Shown: positions 14,665 through 23,393 of the stretch, in pieces
Layout of the letters: each line of letters starts with the position of its first letter
How positions within the stretch are numbered: position 1 is the first letter of the stretch
Source: JALOBO01 sp023228225
Lineage (GTDB): Bacteria; Bacillota; Clostridia; Christensenellales; UBA1242
Length of the DNA: 50,675 nt
Reading direction: 5' to 3'
Assembly (NCBI GenBank): GCA_041663585.1
Contig: JBAYMN010000005.1
Location: forward strand, 1 to 50,675
Made by a program: the position numbers and the translations under genes
Notes under the pieces: generated by a model
Seen by the model: the letters and a program-made list of their open reading frames with translations, nothing else
Database searches by the model: none
What the model was told of the DNA's origin: nothing

Positions 14665-15375
14665 TTAAAGTGAAGTTGAGTAAAGTGCAATAGCGACCGC
14701 GGTTTGTAAATTTAATGAATCTATAATCGTGCTATGTGGTATTATCACACATTGCCCGACTGTTTTAAAGTTATCAGTAAGTCCGCTTGATTCGTTGCCA
14801 AATATAAATGAATAAGGCATTTGTGGTTTTAAATCTTGTAATGGCTTACTTGCTGATAACATAAATGGATAAAAATTACGGTTTTCAGGCTGTAATTTTT
14901 TATATTTTTCAAAGGTATCAAAATATTCAAAATTAATATGAAAAATTGCCCCCATTGAAGCACGGATAGTTTTGGGGTCAAATATATCAACTGCGGGCTT
15001 TATTATTGCTAAATCAGTGGCTGTAAATCCCGCCATAGAACGCATAATTGTTCCTAAATTGCCGGAATCTGAGGGATTAACAAGTACGATATGTTTATTC
15101 TTATTGTTTATTTTACAATTGTATTTTTTAAAAAAACCTACTGCATAGCAATTACTTTTAGGAGATAGGTTATTTATTTGTTTATCATTAATCTCACATT
15201 TAATGTGATGCTCTTTACATAATTCTTTTATTATTTCTATGCCATCACTATCTTTGGTTTTTGAAAAAATTGCAACCATAGTGGCATATTCGTATTTAAA
15301 CTTTAACAGTTCTATTGTTAAAAATACACCAAGCGTGTAAGAATAATCATACTCTTTTTTATAAGTTTTAATCAT
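14665..15375 (-). CDS. TrmH/SpoU-family RNA 2'-O-methyltransferase
   Basis: 236 residues, ATG 15375, with AGGAGC 6 bases upstream. The SPOUT knot motifs are present: motif 1 LVNPSDSGNLGTIMRS (about 98-113), motif 2 FIFGNESSGL and motif 3 CVIIPHSTIIDSLNLQTAVA. The enzyme transfers a methyl group from S-adenosylmethionine to a ribose of rRNA or tRNA. The N-terminal 85 residues probably form the RNA-binding part. The target cannot be told from sequence. It stands alone between two operons. Confidence 0.88.
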   Translation of the reverse strand: MIKTYKKEYDYSYTLGVFLTIELLKFKYEYATMVAIFSKTKDSDGIEIIKELCKEHHIKCEINDKQINNLSPKSNCYAVGFFKKYNCKINNKNKHIVLVNPSDSGNLGTIMRSMAGFTATDLAIIKPAVDIFDPKTIRASMGAIFHINFEYFDTFEKYKKLQPENRNFYPFMLSASKPLQDLKPQMPYSFIFGNESSGLTDNFKTVGQCVIIPHSTIIDSLNLQTAVAIALYSTSL

Positions 15376-15471
15376 ATTTGCTCCTAAAATTATTATAGCA
15401 TTAAATCATTATAAACTCCAATTATTTTTTATAATTAATAAAATGTTGCATAATTAATAAATATAATAAAA

Positions 15472-15500
15472 TTGACTTTGATACTTAATTATTATATACT
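15472..15500 (+). promoter_or_regulatory. Promoter of the ABC transporter pair
   Basis: TTGACT (15472-15477), 17 bases and TATACT (15495-15500), 37 bases before the ATPase start. Confidence 0.75.
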
Positions 15501-15537
15501 GTAAATAGATAAATTTTAACTTTTTGAGGTAAAAATT

Positions 15538-16401
15538 ATGTTTCCTATTGAAGTAATTAATCTTAAAAAAATGTATGGCAATACCATCGGTACACTAGAC
15601 GTATCGTTTAATGTACACGAAGGTGAAATTGTAGGCTTTATTGGACCTAATGGAGCAGGTAAATCTACCACTATAAAAGCAATACTAGGACTTATTAAAC
15701 CAACATCAGGTAAAACTACTATATTTGGCGTAGATGCTTTTAAGAATGGGGATATAAAAAAGGAAGTAGGATATGTTCCTAGTTCGAATGCACTTTACGA
15801 AAATATGACCGCCATTGATAACTTTAAATTAGTTGCAAAATTAAAAGGCAGAGGTATGGAAAGAGTGAAAGACCTTGCCACGAGATTAGATTTTAATGTT
15901 AGTCGTAGAGTAAAAGAATTATCTTTTGGTAACAAAAAGAAAGCGATAATAATAGCCGCTCTTATGTCCAGTCCAAAACTTATTATTTTAGATGAACCGA
16001 CAAGTGGCTTAGACCCTATTATACAACAAGCATTTTTTGATATTTTGCGTGAAGAAAATGCGCGCGGTGCTACAATTTTATTGTCAAGCCACATATTATC
16101 AGAAGTGCAAAAAATTTGCAATAAAATTGTGGTAATTAAACAAGGCAAAATTTTGACCGTAGAACAAATGGATACGCTTAGAGCAAAGCATTTAAAAGAA
16201 ATAACATTTGAAACTAATTACAGCACATCACCATTACTACTCAACGGTGCTTCAAATATTGTTCAACAAGGAAAACTGTACAGTTTTGAATATAATGGTG
16301 AAATTAAAAAACTTATGGATTATCTAAGCGCTACTGATATTTTTAATATTACAATCTCAGATTGTGAACTTGAAAAAGTATTTATGCATTATTACGAATA
16401 A
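15538..16401 (+). CDS. ABC transporter ATP-binding protein (ABC-2 type exporter)
   Basis: 287 residues. Walker A GPNGAGKST (about 38-46), the signature region LSFGNKKKAIIIAAL (LSxG present), Walker B KLIILDEPTSGLDP and the H-loop LLSSH are intact. The C-terminal 80 residues form the extension common in exporters that act on drugs, peptides or lipids. It drives the permease encoded 38 bases downstream. The substrate is unknown. Confidence 0.92.
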   Translation: MFPIEVINLKKMYGNTIGTLDVSFNVHEGEIVGFIGPNGAGKSTTIKAILGLIKPTSGKTTIFGVDAFKNGDIKKEVGYVPSSNALYENMTAIDNFKLVAKLKGRGMERVKDLATRLDFNVSRRVKELSFGNKKKAIIIAALMSSPKLIILDEPTSGLDPIIQQAFFDILREENARGATILLSSHILSEVQKICNKIVVIKQGKILTVEQMDTLRAKHLKEITFETNYSTSPLLLNGASNIVQQGKLYSFEYNGEIKKLMDYLSATDIFNITISDCELEKVFMHYYE

Positions 16402-16439
16402 GAAACATCTACATTTGTAATAAAATAAGGAGAAATTTT

Positions 16440-17264
16440 ATGAAATATGTTCCTCAAAAAATAAACAAAAATCCATTTAAAATATTGTTTAAAAATGAGT
16501 TTAAACAACATTTAAAGTCTTTTATTTGGTGGACAGTAATTATATCAGTGGTTATGTTTTCTTTTATTGCTTTATATCCACTAATGGCAGATATGATTAA
16601 CTTAATGAATGCGGTACCATCAGAAATGATGGACGCAATGATAGCCATAACAGGCGGAGACTTAACGACAATTACTGGCTATTATGTTATGGAATCTACT
16701 GAAACACTTTTGATTGCGGGCTCTATATTTGCAGGTTTACTAGGAGTGTCACTTATCAACAAAGATTTTAATGGTGGAAGTTCGGAATTTTTATACGCAC
16801 TCCCCGCTTCAAAAGGCGAGATATGGCGTAGTAAACTAACAGTTTTATTTACTCAAATTTTTTTGTTTAATTTAATTGTTTCATTGACTTCGCTTGCTGG
16901 AATGTATATTTTTGGTTCTGGCGTTAATATAGGCAGTTATTTTGCTTATTTCGGATTAGTGTTTATACTACAATTAGAGTTTGCAATCGTTTGTTTTTCT
17001 CTTGCTAGTGCTTTTAAAACAAAAGCAAATGCAGGAGTTGCAATGGCGATAATATTTATTTCTTTTATATTGAATATTATTAGAAATATTATTACGGAAG
17101 CAAGTTTTATAAAATATATTTCCCCGTTTGCTTATGTTAGCGGACTTGTAATGACAAATGGATTAAGTGAAGTAAACTTTGTATTACTTGCAATTGGTGC
17201 GGGTATATCAATTGTTGCACTTCTATTTGGAAGAATAAAATATAGTTACATAGATGTTGCTTAA
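16440..17264 (+). CDS. ABC-2 type transporter permease
   Basis: 274 residues, ATG 16440, with GGAG 8 bases upstream. About six membrane spans are visible, including FIWWTVIISVVMFSFIALY near the start, FAIVCFSLASAF in the middle and VLLAIGAGISIVALLFG at the end. NKDFNGGSSEFLYALPASKG before residue 125 is the typical cytosolic loop of ABC-2 permeases that contacts the ATPase. It forms the membrane half of the exporter with the preceding gene. Confidence 0.88.
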   Translation: MKYVPQKINKNPFKILFKNEFKQHLKSFIWWTVIISVVMFSFIALYPLMADMINLMNAVPSEMMDAMIAITGGDLTTITGYYVMESTETLLIAGSIFAGLLGVSLINKDFNGGSSEFLYALPASKGEIWRSKLTVLFTQIFLFNLIVSLTSLAGMYIFGSGVNIGSYFAYFGLVFILQLEFAIVCFSLASAFKTKANAGVAMAIIFISFILNIIRNIITEASFIKYISPFAYVSGLVMTNGLSEVNFVLLAIGAGISIVALLFGRIKYSYIDVA

Positions 17265-17270
17265 AATTAT

Positions 17271-17307
17271 AAAAAGCCCCGCTTACATATTGTAAGCGGG
17301 GCTTTTT
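17271..17307. terminator. Strong bidirectional terminator
   Basis: A perfect 17-base stem (17271-17287 with 17291-17307) around a TAT loop, with a GC-rich middle (GCCCCGC) and A5/T5 ends on either side. It separates the ABC permease gene from the convergent SbcC-like gene. Confidence 0.95.
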
Positions 17308-17312
17308 ACATA

Positions 17313-19619
17313 TTATTTTATTATTCGGCTCTCGTGACATACAAAATAAACAATTTGATATTCTTTTGATACGGTTTTTATTAAATCCATAGCACTGACT
17401 GCTTTTTCATCATCTAAATTAACAAACGGGTCATCTAAAATAATCCAAGGTTTTTCCTTTTTAAATAATGTGTCAATAAGAGCAAGTCTTATACATAATT
17501 CAAATATATTTTTGTAACCACGGCTGTAATAATCTAGTTCTCGTTCTTGCCCAAATTCTGTAAATTTAATTTCTAAATTGGTGTTTAAATGCAAATTGTC
17601 TATCGGTAATTTTGTAATAAGTTTTAAATATTTTTGCACGCTCTGCTTCATTGGCTCTAAGTAGCGTGCGGATAAATCCTCATTTGCCTCCACTAATAAT
17701 TTTGCAGTTTCTTTTATAATGTTTAATTCATTAGATAATCTTTCTTTTTCTTGTATTAACATTTCTTTTTTGCTTTCTAGCAAGTTTATGTTGTCTAATT
17801 CTTCTTCAAGTTTGGAAATTAATACATTTGTTTTTGTACATTCATCACGCAATATACTTATATCATTCTGCATGTTCTTTTCTTGTTTTTGTAGTGTGTT
17901 TATATCAAAATTTATAGGTAAATCATTAAAAATTTTTCCTTTTTTAAACTCAGTAATTTTTTGCTCTTGTGTTAAAAGTTGCTGATTATATTTAAAAGAA
18001 TTTTCAAGTGCAGTTTTTAGTTCGTAATATGAATCTTGATAATTTATCTTATTATTTGTATTGAAATTTGACAAGTATGCAGTTATTTGTTGTTCTGTAT
18101 TAATAATATCTTTTTTTAATTCTGCAATATGATTTTCTTTATTGGCAATTTCAATTTTGGCGGTTTTTAATTCAATTATTATAGATTTCATTTCTGTTAA
18201 CATCTGATAATAATCGCTATTATGTATGCCGTATTTAGAAACAAAATCATTTAATTTGCTTTCTATGTTTTTAATATTTTCTTCATTTAACTTATAGGTA
18301 TTATTTAAACTATTAACTATATCGTTTTTAGAATTAAAGACTGAACTACTTTTTAAAAGTTTTTTAAACTCAAATATTTCTATAAAACAAGTTGTAAATA
18401 AAAGTATAATGCCAATATAACCAACTATATTGTTAATAAAAAATCCAATTATACTAACTGCTAAAAACAAAATCGCTAATTCTGTTAAAAAAATAAGTTT
18501 TTTTGGTTTAGATTTTATCGAATTCGTGCTAATATCACTAATTTGTGATTTTAAACTTTCATTTTGTTGTTTTAAATTAGTTAATTGTTGTGATTTTTGA
18601 ATTAATTCATTTAAAATGTTTTCATCAGGGACATTATGATTAAAAAAATCAATGATATTGTTAACTTTTTGTTCGGGTTTTTTATTATCTTCAAGTACTG
18701 TAAGTTTGGTTTTAAATTCCGCAAGTTGATTTATATTATCATTCAATACGCCTAACTCAGTTTTATCTAAATTCTGGTTGTTTAATATTAATTTTGCTTT
18801 ATCTAATTCAATTTTTATTTTTAAGCATTCCTGTTCTAAATTGTTTAAGACTGTTTTATTTGCTTTTTGCTCTTCTATGATGCCATATTCTCGGATTTGT
18901 TTTTTTATAGAGTTCAAATTGCTCTCGATTTTATCAATCTCACTATTTTTTGTAACCACAGTATTTTTGTAGTAGATTATCGCTTTGACATTGTTTTCCA
19001 ATTCATTAATTTGCTGAGAAATAGAGTTAATTTCAGCGCTTTTTTCGGCAATTTCACCACGTTCGCCCGTTTTAGAAAGTATGGAGCGCTTTTTATCCAA
19101 GATTACGAGTGCTTTTTCTAAATCCTGTGTGTTATCCGCATTATTTATAATACTGTTTAATCGACTAATTGTTCCAACTGGCTTAGTGTCTAGTGATTTT
19201 TGTGATACAAAAGTGCTTCGGCAATACGATGTGCAATCCAGTTCGAATATTTCCTCACCGATACTTTGTGAATAATTTTTGGATTCTTTACCAGTAGACA
19301 GGTCTATTAATTTAAAAGTGTCCTCAATCTCTTTTTTACCGAAAAATCTTTCTATTTTATATTTCTTCCCACTAATTTCAAATTCTAAATTGCCACCATA
19401 ACTTCCGCTTTGCCAAGGCATAAATTTTTTTCGGTCATTTTCATCTAAATCTTGTACTCGGCTTGCGGGCATTCCGTAAAACATTGCTTTAATAAAGTAG
19501 GCTAATGTGGATTTCCCCCAGCCATTTTCTTGTTTAATAACATTAAGATTGCCATTAAAACTGTATGTATAACCTTGTAATTTGCCGAAATTTTCTATGT
19601 AGCATTTTATAAGTTTCAT
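17313..19619 (-). CDS. SbcC/YhaN-like SMC-type ATPase with membrane hairpin
   Basis: About 768 residues from ATG 19619, which lies 2 bases after the stop of the upstream nuclease gene and has GGGGGAAG as SD. The N-terminus KLIKCYIENFGKL and Walker A ENGWGKSTL (about 33-41), and the C-terminal SRGYKNIFELCIRLALID (signature) and WIILDDPFVNLD (Walker B, D-loop), show an SMC/Rad50-like ATPase. Long coiled coils fill the middle. At residues about 370-420 two hydrophobic helices (ELAILFLAVSIIGFFI and GYIGIILLFTTCFIE) occur where SbcC has its CxxC zinc hook, and no hook is visible. YhaN-type Firmicutes proteins share this layout. It likely works with the nuclease in processing DNA ends, perhaps at the membrane. 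Confidence 0.85.
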   Translation of the reverse strand: MKLIKCYIENFGKLQGYTYSFNGNLNVIKQENGWGKSTLAYFIKAMFYGMPASRVQDLDENDRKKFMPWQSGSYGGNLEFEISGKKYKIERFFGKKEIEDTFKLIDLSTGKESKNYSQSIGEEIFELDCTSYCRSTFVSQKSLDTKPVGTISRLNSIINNADNTQDLEKALVILDKKRSILSKTGERGEIAEKSAEINSISQQINELENNVKAIIYYKNTVVTKNSEIDKIESNLNSIKKQIREYGIIEEQKANKTVLNNLEQECLKIKIELDKAKLILNNQNLDKTELGVLNDNINQLAEFKTKLTVLEDNKKPEQKVNNIIDFFNHNVPDENILNELIQKSQQLTNLKQQNESLKSQISDISTNSIKSKPKKLIFLTELAILFLAVSIIGFFINNIVGYIGIILLFTTCFIEIFEFKKLLKSSSVFNSKNDIVNSLNNTYKLNEENIKNIESKLNDFVSKYGIHNSDYYQMLTEMKSIIIELKTAKIEIANKENHIAELKKDIINTEQQITAYLSNFNTNNKINYQDSYYELKTALENSFKYNQQLLTQEQKITEFKKGKIFNDLPINFDINTLQKQEKNMQNDISILRDECTKTNVLISKLEEELDNINLLESKKEMLIQEKERLSNELNIIKETAKLLVEANEDLSARYLEPMKQSVQKYLKLITKLPIDNLHLNTNLEIKFTEFGQERELDYYSRGYKNIFELCIRLALIDTLFKKEKPWIILDDPFVNLDDEKAVSAMDLIKTVSKEYQIVYFVCHESRIIK

Positions 19620-19621
19620 TT

Positions 19622-20695
19622 TTATTCTTCCCCCTTCAAAGCGTTTATTCCGCAAAGAATAATGCTATCTTTTTCCTGTTTGGAGTAATCGGAAGACATA
19701 ACTTTTCTTATAAATTCGCCTTTTAATGAAATATCGTTTTCATAAACTTTTGGATCGATTTCTAGTGTGCTTTCATCTTTTATTTTTGAAAAATAATATT
19801 TATTATTTAGTTTTGTACAGAAAAGGTCAATATTTTTTTCTAATTCAAGTTTATATTTGCCGGTAAGCACTATTCTAATCAAGTCATCTTTTGAAACACT
19901 TTTAATTAATTCGCTAATACTTTTTTCTATATCATACCAGTTGTTTTTGCCGGTAATATCATAATAAAATTCATGCATAATCCTTTTTGCAAAGGGCACA
20001 AATTGATCTTTTATGGAGTCATTCTCAATATTAAGTAAGACGAATCCTTTTTTGCCACATTCATCACTGCCTCTGCCTTCTAAACAGCCCGAGTAGCAAT
20101 AAATGCCACGATCATCAATTCGTCCCTTAGAATAAGTATGTATATGACCTAATGCTAAATAATTTATATATTTGTTTTTTAATTTTGTTATATTGATTAA
20201 ATCGGCGAAATCTTTATTGTCGTACTTGGATATTTGACCATGTAAAATCGCTATGTTTATATTATTTTCATTAAATGCTAACGTGTGGTAAAGTAGTGCG
20301 TTGTTTGTACTGTTTAACTTTGCACCAGCAATAGTTACATTTTCATAATTATGATAATACCATTCTTCACTAAACAGTTTTAGATTATTTGGAATATCGC
20401 CGATTTGTGAAATTAAACTATCTTCATCGTGATTGCCGGATAAGTATAAAAAATCAATATTATTATATTTTTTGATTATATTTAAAATACGATTTTTTGT
20501 TATTGCTGAAACTCTTACGCAGTCAAACATATCGCCGGCAATTATAATAACACAAACATTATTATTAAAAGCATATTCCGCCATGTTTTCAAATGTAAGT
20601 AAAATTTCTTTTTTTCGCTCTTGTGCTTTATTTGCAGTCAGATTAGTTTCCATTTTAGAATCTAAATGCAAATCTGAACAATGAATTATTTTCAT
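19622..20695 (-). CDS. SbcD/YhaO-like DNA repair exonuclease
   Basis: 357 residues, ATG 20695, with AAGGAG 8 bases upstream. The metallophosphoesterase motifs are complete: HCSDLHLD (6-13), AGDMFD (about 54), LSGNHDE, AILHGQ and LGHIHTY. In the Mre11/SbcD family two manganese ions bound here cleave DNA ends and hairpins. It is coupled to the SbcC-like ATPase gene (2-base gap), making a nuclease/ATPase pair. It is slightly shorter than B. subtilis YhaO. Confidence 0.9.
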   Translation of the reverse strand: MKIIHCSDLHLDSKMETNLTANKAQERKKEILLTFENMAEYAFNNNVCVIIIAGDMFDCVRVSAITKNRILNIIKKYNNIDFLYLSGNHDEDSLISQIGDIPNNLKLFSEEWYYHNYENVTIAGAKLNSTNNALLYHTLAFNENNINIAILHGQISKYDNKDFADLINITKLKNKYINYLALGHIHTYSKGRIDDRGIYCYSGCLEGRGSDECGKKGFVLLNIENDSIKDQFVPFAKRIMHEFYYDITGKNNWYDIEKSISELIKSVSKDDLIRIVLTGKYKLELEKNIDLFCTKLNNKYYFSKIKDESTLEIDPKVYENDISLKGEFIRKVMSSDYSKQEKDSIILCGINALKGEE

Positions 20696-20822
20696 AAACG
20701 CTCCTTAAACACATTACATTATACCATATACGATTAATTTTAAAAAGCAATTTTTTTATAAAATAGTTGTTCCGCTTTATGCCTTAAAATAAAGGCATTT
20801 AAAAGAATTTGTTAAAAAAGGA

Positions 20823-20851
20823 TTGACATAGGGCTTTCATTATGTTAAGAT
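20823..20851 (+). promoter_or_regulatory. Promoter of rpmG-secE-nusG
   Basis: Consensus TTGACA (20823-20828), 17 bases and TAAGAT (20846-20851), followed by a leader of about 40 bases. Confidence 0.8.
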
Positions 20852-20897
20852 AACAACGCACTATCGCGGGTAGTGTAATTTTTTGGGAGGTGTTCTC

Positions 20898-21047
20898 GTG
20901 AGAACTAAAATTACTCTTGCTTGTAGTGAATGCAAACAAAGAAATTATGACACCATGAAAAACAAGAAAAACGACGCAGAAAGAATTGAACTTAGTAAAT
21001 ATTGTGCGTTTTGCAAAAAACACACTCTGCATAAAGAAACAAAATAA
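20898..21047 (+). CDS. rpmG: Ribosomal protein L33, zinc-binding form
   Basis: A 49-codon gene with start GTG 20898, GGGAGG 8 bases upstream and stop TAA 21045-21047. RTKITLACSECKQRNY and later KYCAFCKKHTLHKETK match L33 of the 50S subunit. Both CxxC pairs are kept, so this is the zinc-binding C+ form. It heads the rpmG-secE-nusG cluster, 20 bases before secE, as in many Firmicutes. Confidence 0.95.
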   Translation: MRTKITLACSECKQRNYDTMKNKKNDAERIELSKYCAFCKKHTLHKETK

Positions 21048-21067
21048 CACAGGAGGGCAAAATTATT

Positions 21068-21292
21068 ATGGCTAATAACGTTGAATCTAAGCCTAAAAAG
21101 CCCAATAAGATTTTAATCAAAATCAAAGAAATTGGTTCGGAACTAAAAAAAGTATCTTGGCCTAAATTTTCTACGGTTGTAAAGCAAACTGGTGCGGTTA
21201 TTGCTGTAACATTATTTTTTACTATTGCCGTTTTCTTTATTGACTGGGCATTCTCTGCTTTATACAATTTACTATCACAGGTTTTGAATTAA
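21068..21292 (+). CDS. secE: Preprotein translocase subunit SecE
   Basis: 74 residues, ATG 21068, with AGGAGG about 11 bases upstream. KEIGSELKKVSWPKF is the conserved amphipathic helix of SecE, followed by one membrane span (VIAVTLFFTIAVFFIDWAF). SecE clamps the SecY channel that SecA (40511-43216) drives. A Lys/Pro-rich N-terminal tail precedes the helix. Confidence 0.95.
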   Translation: MANNVESKPKKPNKILIKIKEIGSELKKVSWPKFSTVVKQTGAVIAVTLFFTIAVFFIDWAFSALYNLLSQVLN

Positions 21293-21326
21293 AAAAGGGG
21301 GACGGGCTTAAAAGCCTTCTTTTGAT

Positions 21327-21857
21327 ATGGAAAAAAGAATGGATACAGAAGCAAAATGGTATGTTTTGCACACTTTTACGGGATATGAGAACTTAGCAAA
21401 AGATAATTTGGAGAAAGTTGTAGAAAAAAACAGTCTCCAAGATAGAATTTTTGAAGTTACTATTCCAATGGAAGATGTTATTGAAGAAAAAAACGGAAAA
21501 CGCAAACTTGTACAGCATAAAATGCTACCATGCTATATATTAATTAAAATGATATATGGTGATGACTTATGGCATACTATCACTCGTACACGTGGTGTTA
21601 CTGGCTTTGTTGGGCCAAAAGGTAGACCATTAGAACTTAATGATGACGAAATTAGAAATCTTAAACTTGAACAAATTAAAGTTGATATCGATTTAAGTAT
21701 TGGCGATAAAGTAGAAATCATTGATGGACCACTAAAAGGTTTCATCGGCGATGTTGTAAGGGTAGACCCTGCTCTTCAAAAATGCAAAGTCAATGTTTCT
21801 ATGTTCGAAAGAATTACACCTGTTGACCTTGAATACATGCAAATTAAAAAAATATAA
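21327..21857 (+). CDS. nusG: Transcription termination/antitermination protein NusG
   Basis: 176 residues. The NGN domain (AKWYVLHTFTGYENLAKDNL) and the KOW domain (IGDKVEIIDGPLKGFIGDV) are intact. The protein binds RNA polymerase and controls pausing and Rho- or ribosome-linked elongation. The start is uncertain: ATG 21327 and in-frame ATG 21339 both lack a nearby SD. AAAGGGGG at about 21293-21300 is 26 bases upstream of 21327, but GGGCTT-AA-AAGCC (21304-21316) could fold and shorten the gap. Confidence 0.95.
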   Translation: MEKRMDTEAKWYVLHTFTGYENLAKDNLEKVVEKNSLQDRIFEVTIPMEDVIEEKNGKRKLVQHKMLPCYILIKMIYGDDLWHTITRTRGVTGFVGPKGRPLELNDDEIRNLKLEQIKVDIDLSIGDKVEIIDGPLKGFIGDVVRVDPALQKCKVNVSMFERITPVDLEYMQIKKI

Positions 21858-21900
21858 AAAAATCATATATGCTTTTTATCGGGTTATTCCGTTAAAAATA

Positions 21901-21956
21901 TAGTGGGAGAAATGTAAAATTTTATATGCATTTCGCAAAACCACATAATGCCACTA
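21901..21956 (+). promoter_or_regulatory. Probable L1-binding operator in the rplK leader
   Basis: GTGGGAGA at 21903-21910 is followed by AATG, a loop, CATT and then CCAC (21941-21944): a GTGG/CCAC helix, an internal loop and a second helix. TAGTGG/CCACTA (21901-21906 with 21951-21956) gives an alternative outer stem. Ribosomal protein L1 binds a GUGGGAG-type site in 23S rRNA and represses its own operon through an mRNA mimic. The same core recurs before rplA. Confidence 0.55.
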
Positions 21957-21974
21957 GGCAGGAGGAACATAATT

Positions 21975-22400
21975 ATGGCTAAAAAAATTACCGCAGTAGT
22001 AAAACTGCAATTGCCGGCAGGAAAAGCAACTCCCGCACCACCAGTAGGTTCTACACTTGGGCCCCACGGTATAAACATTCCGGGATTTACTAAGGAATTT
22101 AATGAAAAAACGGCTTCAATGGCTGGACTTATAATCCCCGTTGTTATTACGATTTATCAAGACCGTTCATTTACATTTATTCTAAAATCACCACCAGCAG
22201 TAGTTCTTATTAAAAAAGCTTGCAATATTGAAAGCGGTTCAAAAGTATCCAATAAAGATAAAGTTGGAAAAATTACACGCACTCAACTCGAAGAAATTGC
22301 AAAAACCAAAATGCAAGATTTAAACGCAGCAACACTTGATGCAGCTGTTTCTATGATTGCTGGTACAGCCCGAAGTATGGGTGTTACCGTTATTGATTAA
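21975..22400 (+). CDS. rplK: Ribosomal protein L11
   Basis: 141 residues from ATG 21975, 9 bases after AGGAGG; an upstream in-frame ATG at 21948 would add an atypical extension. KLQLPAGKATPAPPVGSTLG and GPHGINIPGFTKEFN are diagnostic of the N-terminal domain, and the C-terminal rRNA-binding domain is complete. L11 forms the GTPase-associated stalk base of the 50S subunit. It is followed by rplA. Confidence 0.97.
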   Translation: MAKKITAVVKLQLPAGKATPAPPVGSTLGPHGINIPGFTKEFNEKTASMAGLIIPVVITIYQDRSFTFILKSPPAVVLIKKACNIESGSKVSNKDKVGKITRTQLEEIAKTKMQDLNAATLDAAVSMIAGTARSMGVTVID

Positions 22401-22428
22401 GTGGGAGAACATAGTTCGTTATAACCAC
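22401..22428 (+). promoter_or_regulatory. Second probable L1-binding operator between rplK and rplA
   Basis: GTGGGAGAAC (22401-22410) starts right after the rplK stop, and CCAC (22425-22428) closes the helix just before the rplA SD. The first nine bases equal those of the site in the rplK leader (GTGGGAGAA). Binding of L1 would cover the rplA ribosome binding site. Confidence 0.55.
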
Positions 22429-22439
22429 AAGGAGGATTT

Positions 22440-23126
22440 ATGGGAAAGAAATATTTAGAAAGCGTAAAACTTATTGACAGGACAAAATCTTATGAGCCTA
22501 AGGAAGCAATAGAACTTGCTTTAAAGACTGCAAAAGCAAAATTTGATGAATCACTTGAATTACATGCCAGAATGGGTGTAGATTCTAGGTTGGCTGACCA
22601 ACAGGTTCGTGGCGTTGTTGTACTTCCTAACGGGACAGGTAAAACTGTTCGTGTACTAGTTATTGCAAAAGGTGATAAGGCTGATGAAGCAACCAAAGCG
22701 GGTGCAGATATAGTAGGATCAGATGATATTATTGCAAAAATACAAAACCAAAATTGGCTTGACTTTGATGTATGTATTACTACTCCCGATATGATGGGAG
22801 TTGTAGGTCGTATAGCAAAGATTTTAGGACCTAAGGGACTTATGCCCAATCCTAAGAGTGGAACAGTTACTACTGATGTTGCAAAGGCTATTAAAGATGT
22901 TAAGGCTGGTAAAGTTGAATATAGACTTGATAAGACAAACAATTTACATGTAGTATTTGGAAAAGTTTCTTTTGGCTTAGAAAAATTACAAGAGAACTTT
23001 GAAGTTTTAATACAGGCTATTATTAAAGCTAAACCACAAACATCAAAAGGTCAGTATTTAAAGAGTGTTACCATTACCACAACAATGGGACCTGGTATTA
23101 AAGTTGGTTATAAGGCTGCAATATAA
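22440..23126 (+). CDS. rplA: Ribosomal protein L1
   Basis: 228 residues, ATG 22440, with AAGGAGG upstream. ELHARMGVDSRLADQQVRG, VVLPNGTGKTVRV and ILGPKGLMPNPKSGTVT are L1 signatures. L1 forms the mobile stalk at the exit site of the 50S subunit and typically represses its own mRNA, which agrees with the two GTGGGAGAA elements upstream. A terminator follows. Confidence 0.97.
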   Translation: MGKKYLESVKLIDRTKSYEPKEAIELALKTAKAKFDESLELHARMGVDSRLADQQVRGVVVLPNGTGKTVRVLVIAKGDKADEATKAGADIVGSDDIIAKIQNQNWLDFDVCITTPDMMGVVGRIAKILGPKGLMPNPKSGTVTTDVAKAIKDVKAGKVEYRLDKTNNLHVVFGKVSFGLEKLQENFEVLIQAIIKAKPQTSKGQYLKSVTITTTMGPGIKVGYKAAI

Positions 23127-23137
23127 TTAAAAAATTT

Positions 23138-23161
23138 AAAAACGCCCGTAAGGGTGTTTTT
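23138..23161 (+). terminator. Terminator after rplA
   Basis: AAAAACGCCC (23138-23147), GTAA loop, GGGTGTTTTT (23152-23161), with one G-U pair. It ends the rpmG-to-rplA transcript. Confidence 0.85.
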
Positions 23162-23190
23162 AAATGTAAAAAAATAAACAGTAAAAAGTA

Positions 23191-23219
23191 TTGACAATTA
23201 CTATAATTTTAGTTAAACT
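23191..23219 (+). promoter_or_regulatory. Promoter of rplJ-rplL
   Basis: TTGACA (23191-23196), 17 bases and TAAACT (23214-23219), giving a leader of about 170 bases that contains the L10-type element. Confidence 0.7.
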
Positions 23220-23235
23220 ATACAAGTCAATTAAA

Positions 23236-23372
23236 TAAATTCTGCTGTAGACAGCAAGTTTCATTTTTATAAATGATTTAAAGTGCATTACGCACGCTTG
23301 CCGAGGTAAGTTTGATAGTGGTTTACCGCCTTTAAAGTTATTTCGGCTTTAAGGGTTTATTTTTTGAATAAC
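23236..23372 (+). promoter_or_regulatory. L10 (rplJ) leader RNA
   Basis: CTGCTGTAGACAGCAAG near 23243-23259 and CTTGCCGAGGTAAG near 23297-23310 are the conserved pieces of the bacterial L10 leader, which binds the L10-(L12)4 complex. Further on, CCTTTAAAG and CTTTAAGG (about 23329-23355) form a stem followed by a T-rich stretch, suggesting control by premature termination as well as by translation. Confidence 0.8.
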
Positions 23373-23393
23373 AATTTTATAAGGAGGTAAACA

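Noticed and set aside
22490..22942. 150-codon minus-strand frame inside rplA
   Set aside because: Antisense to the well-supported L1 gene and without a ribosome binding site.
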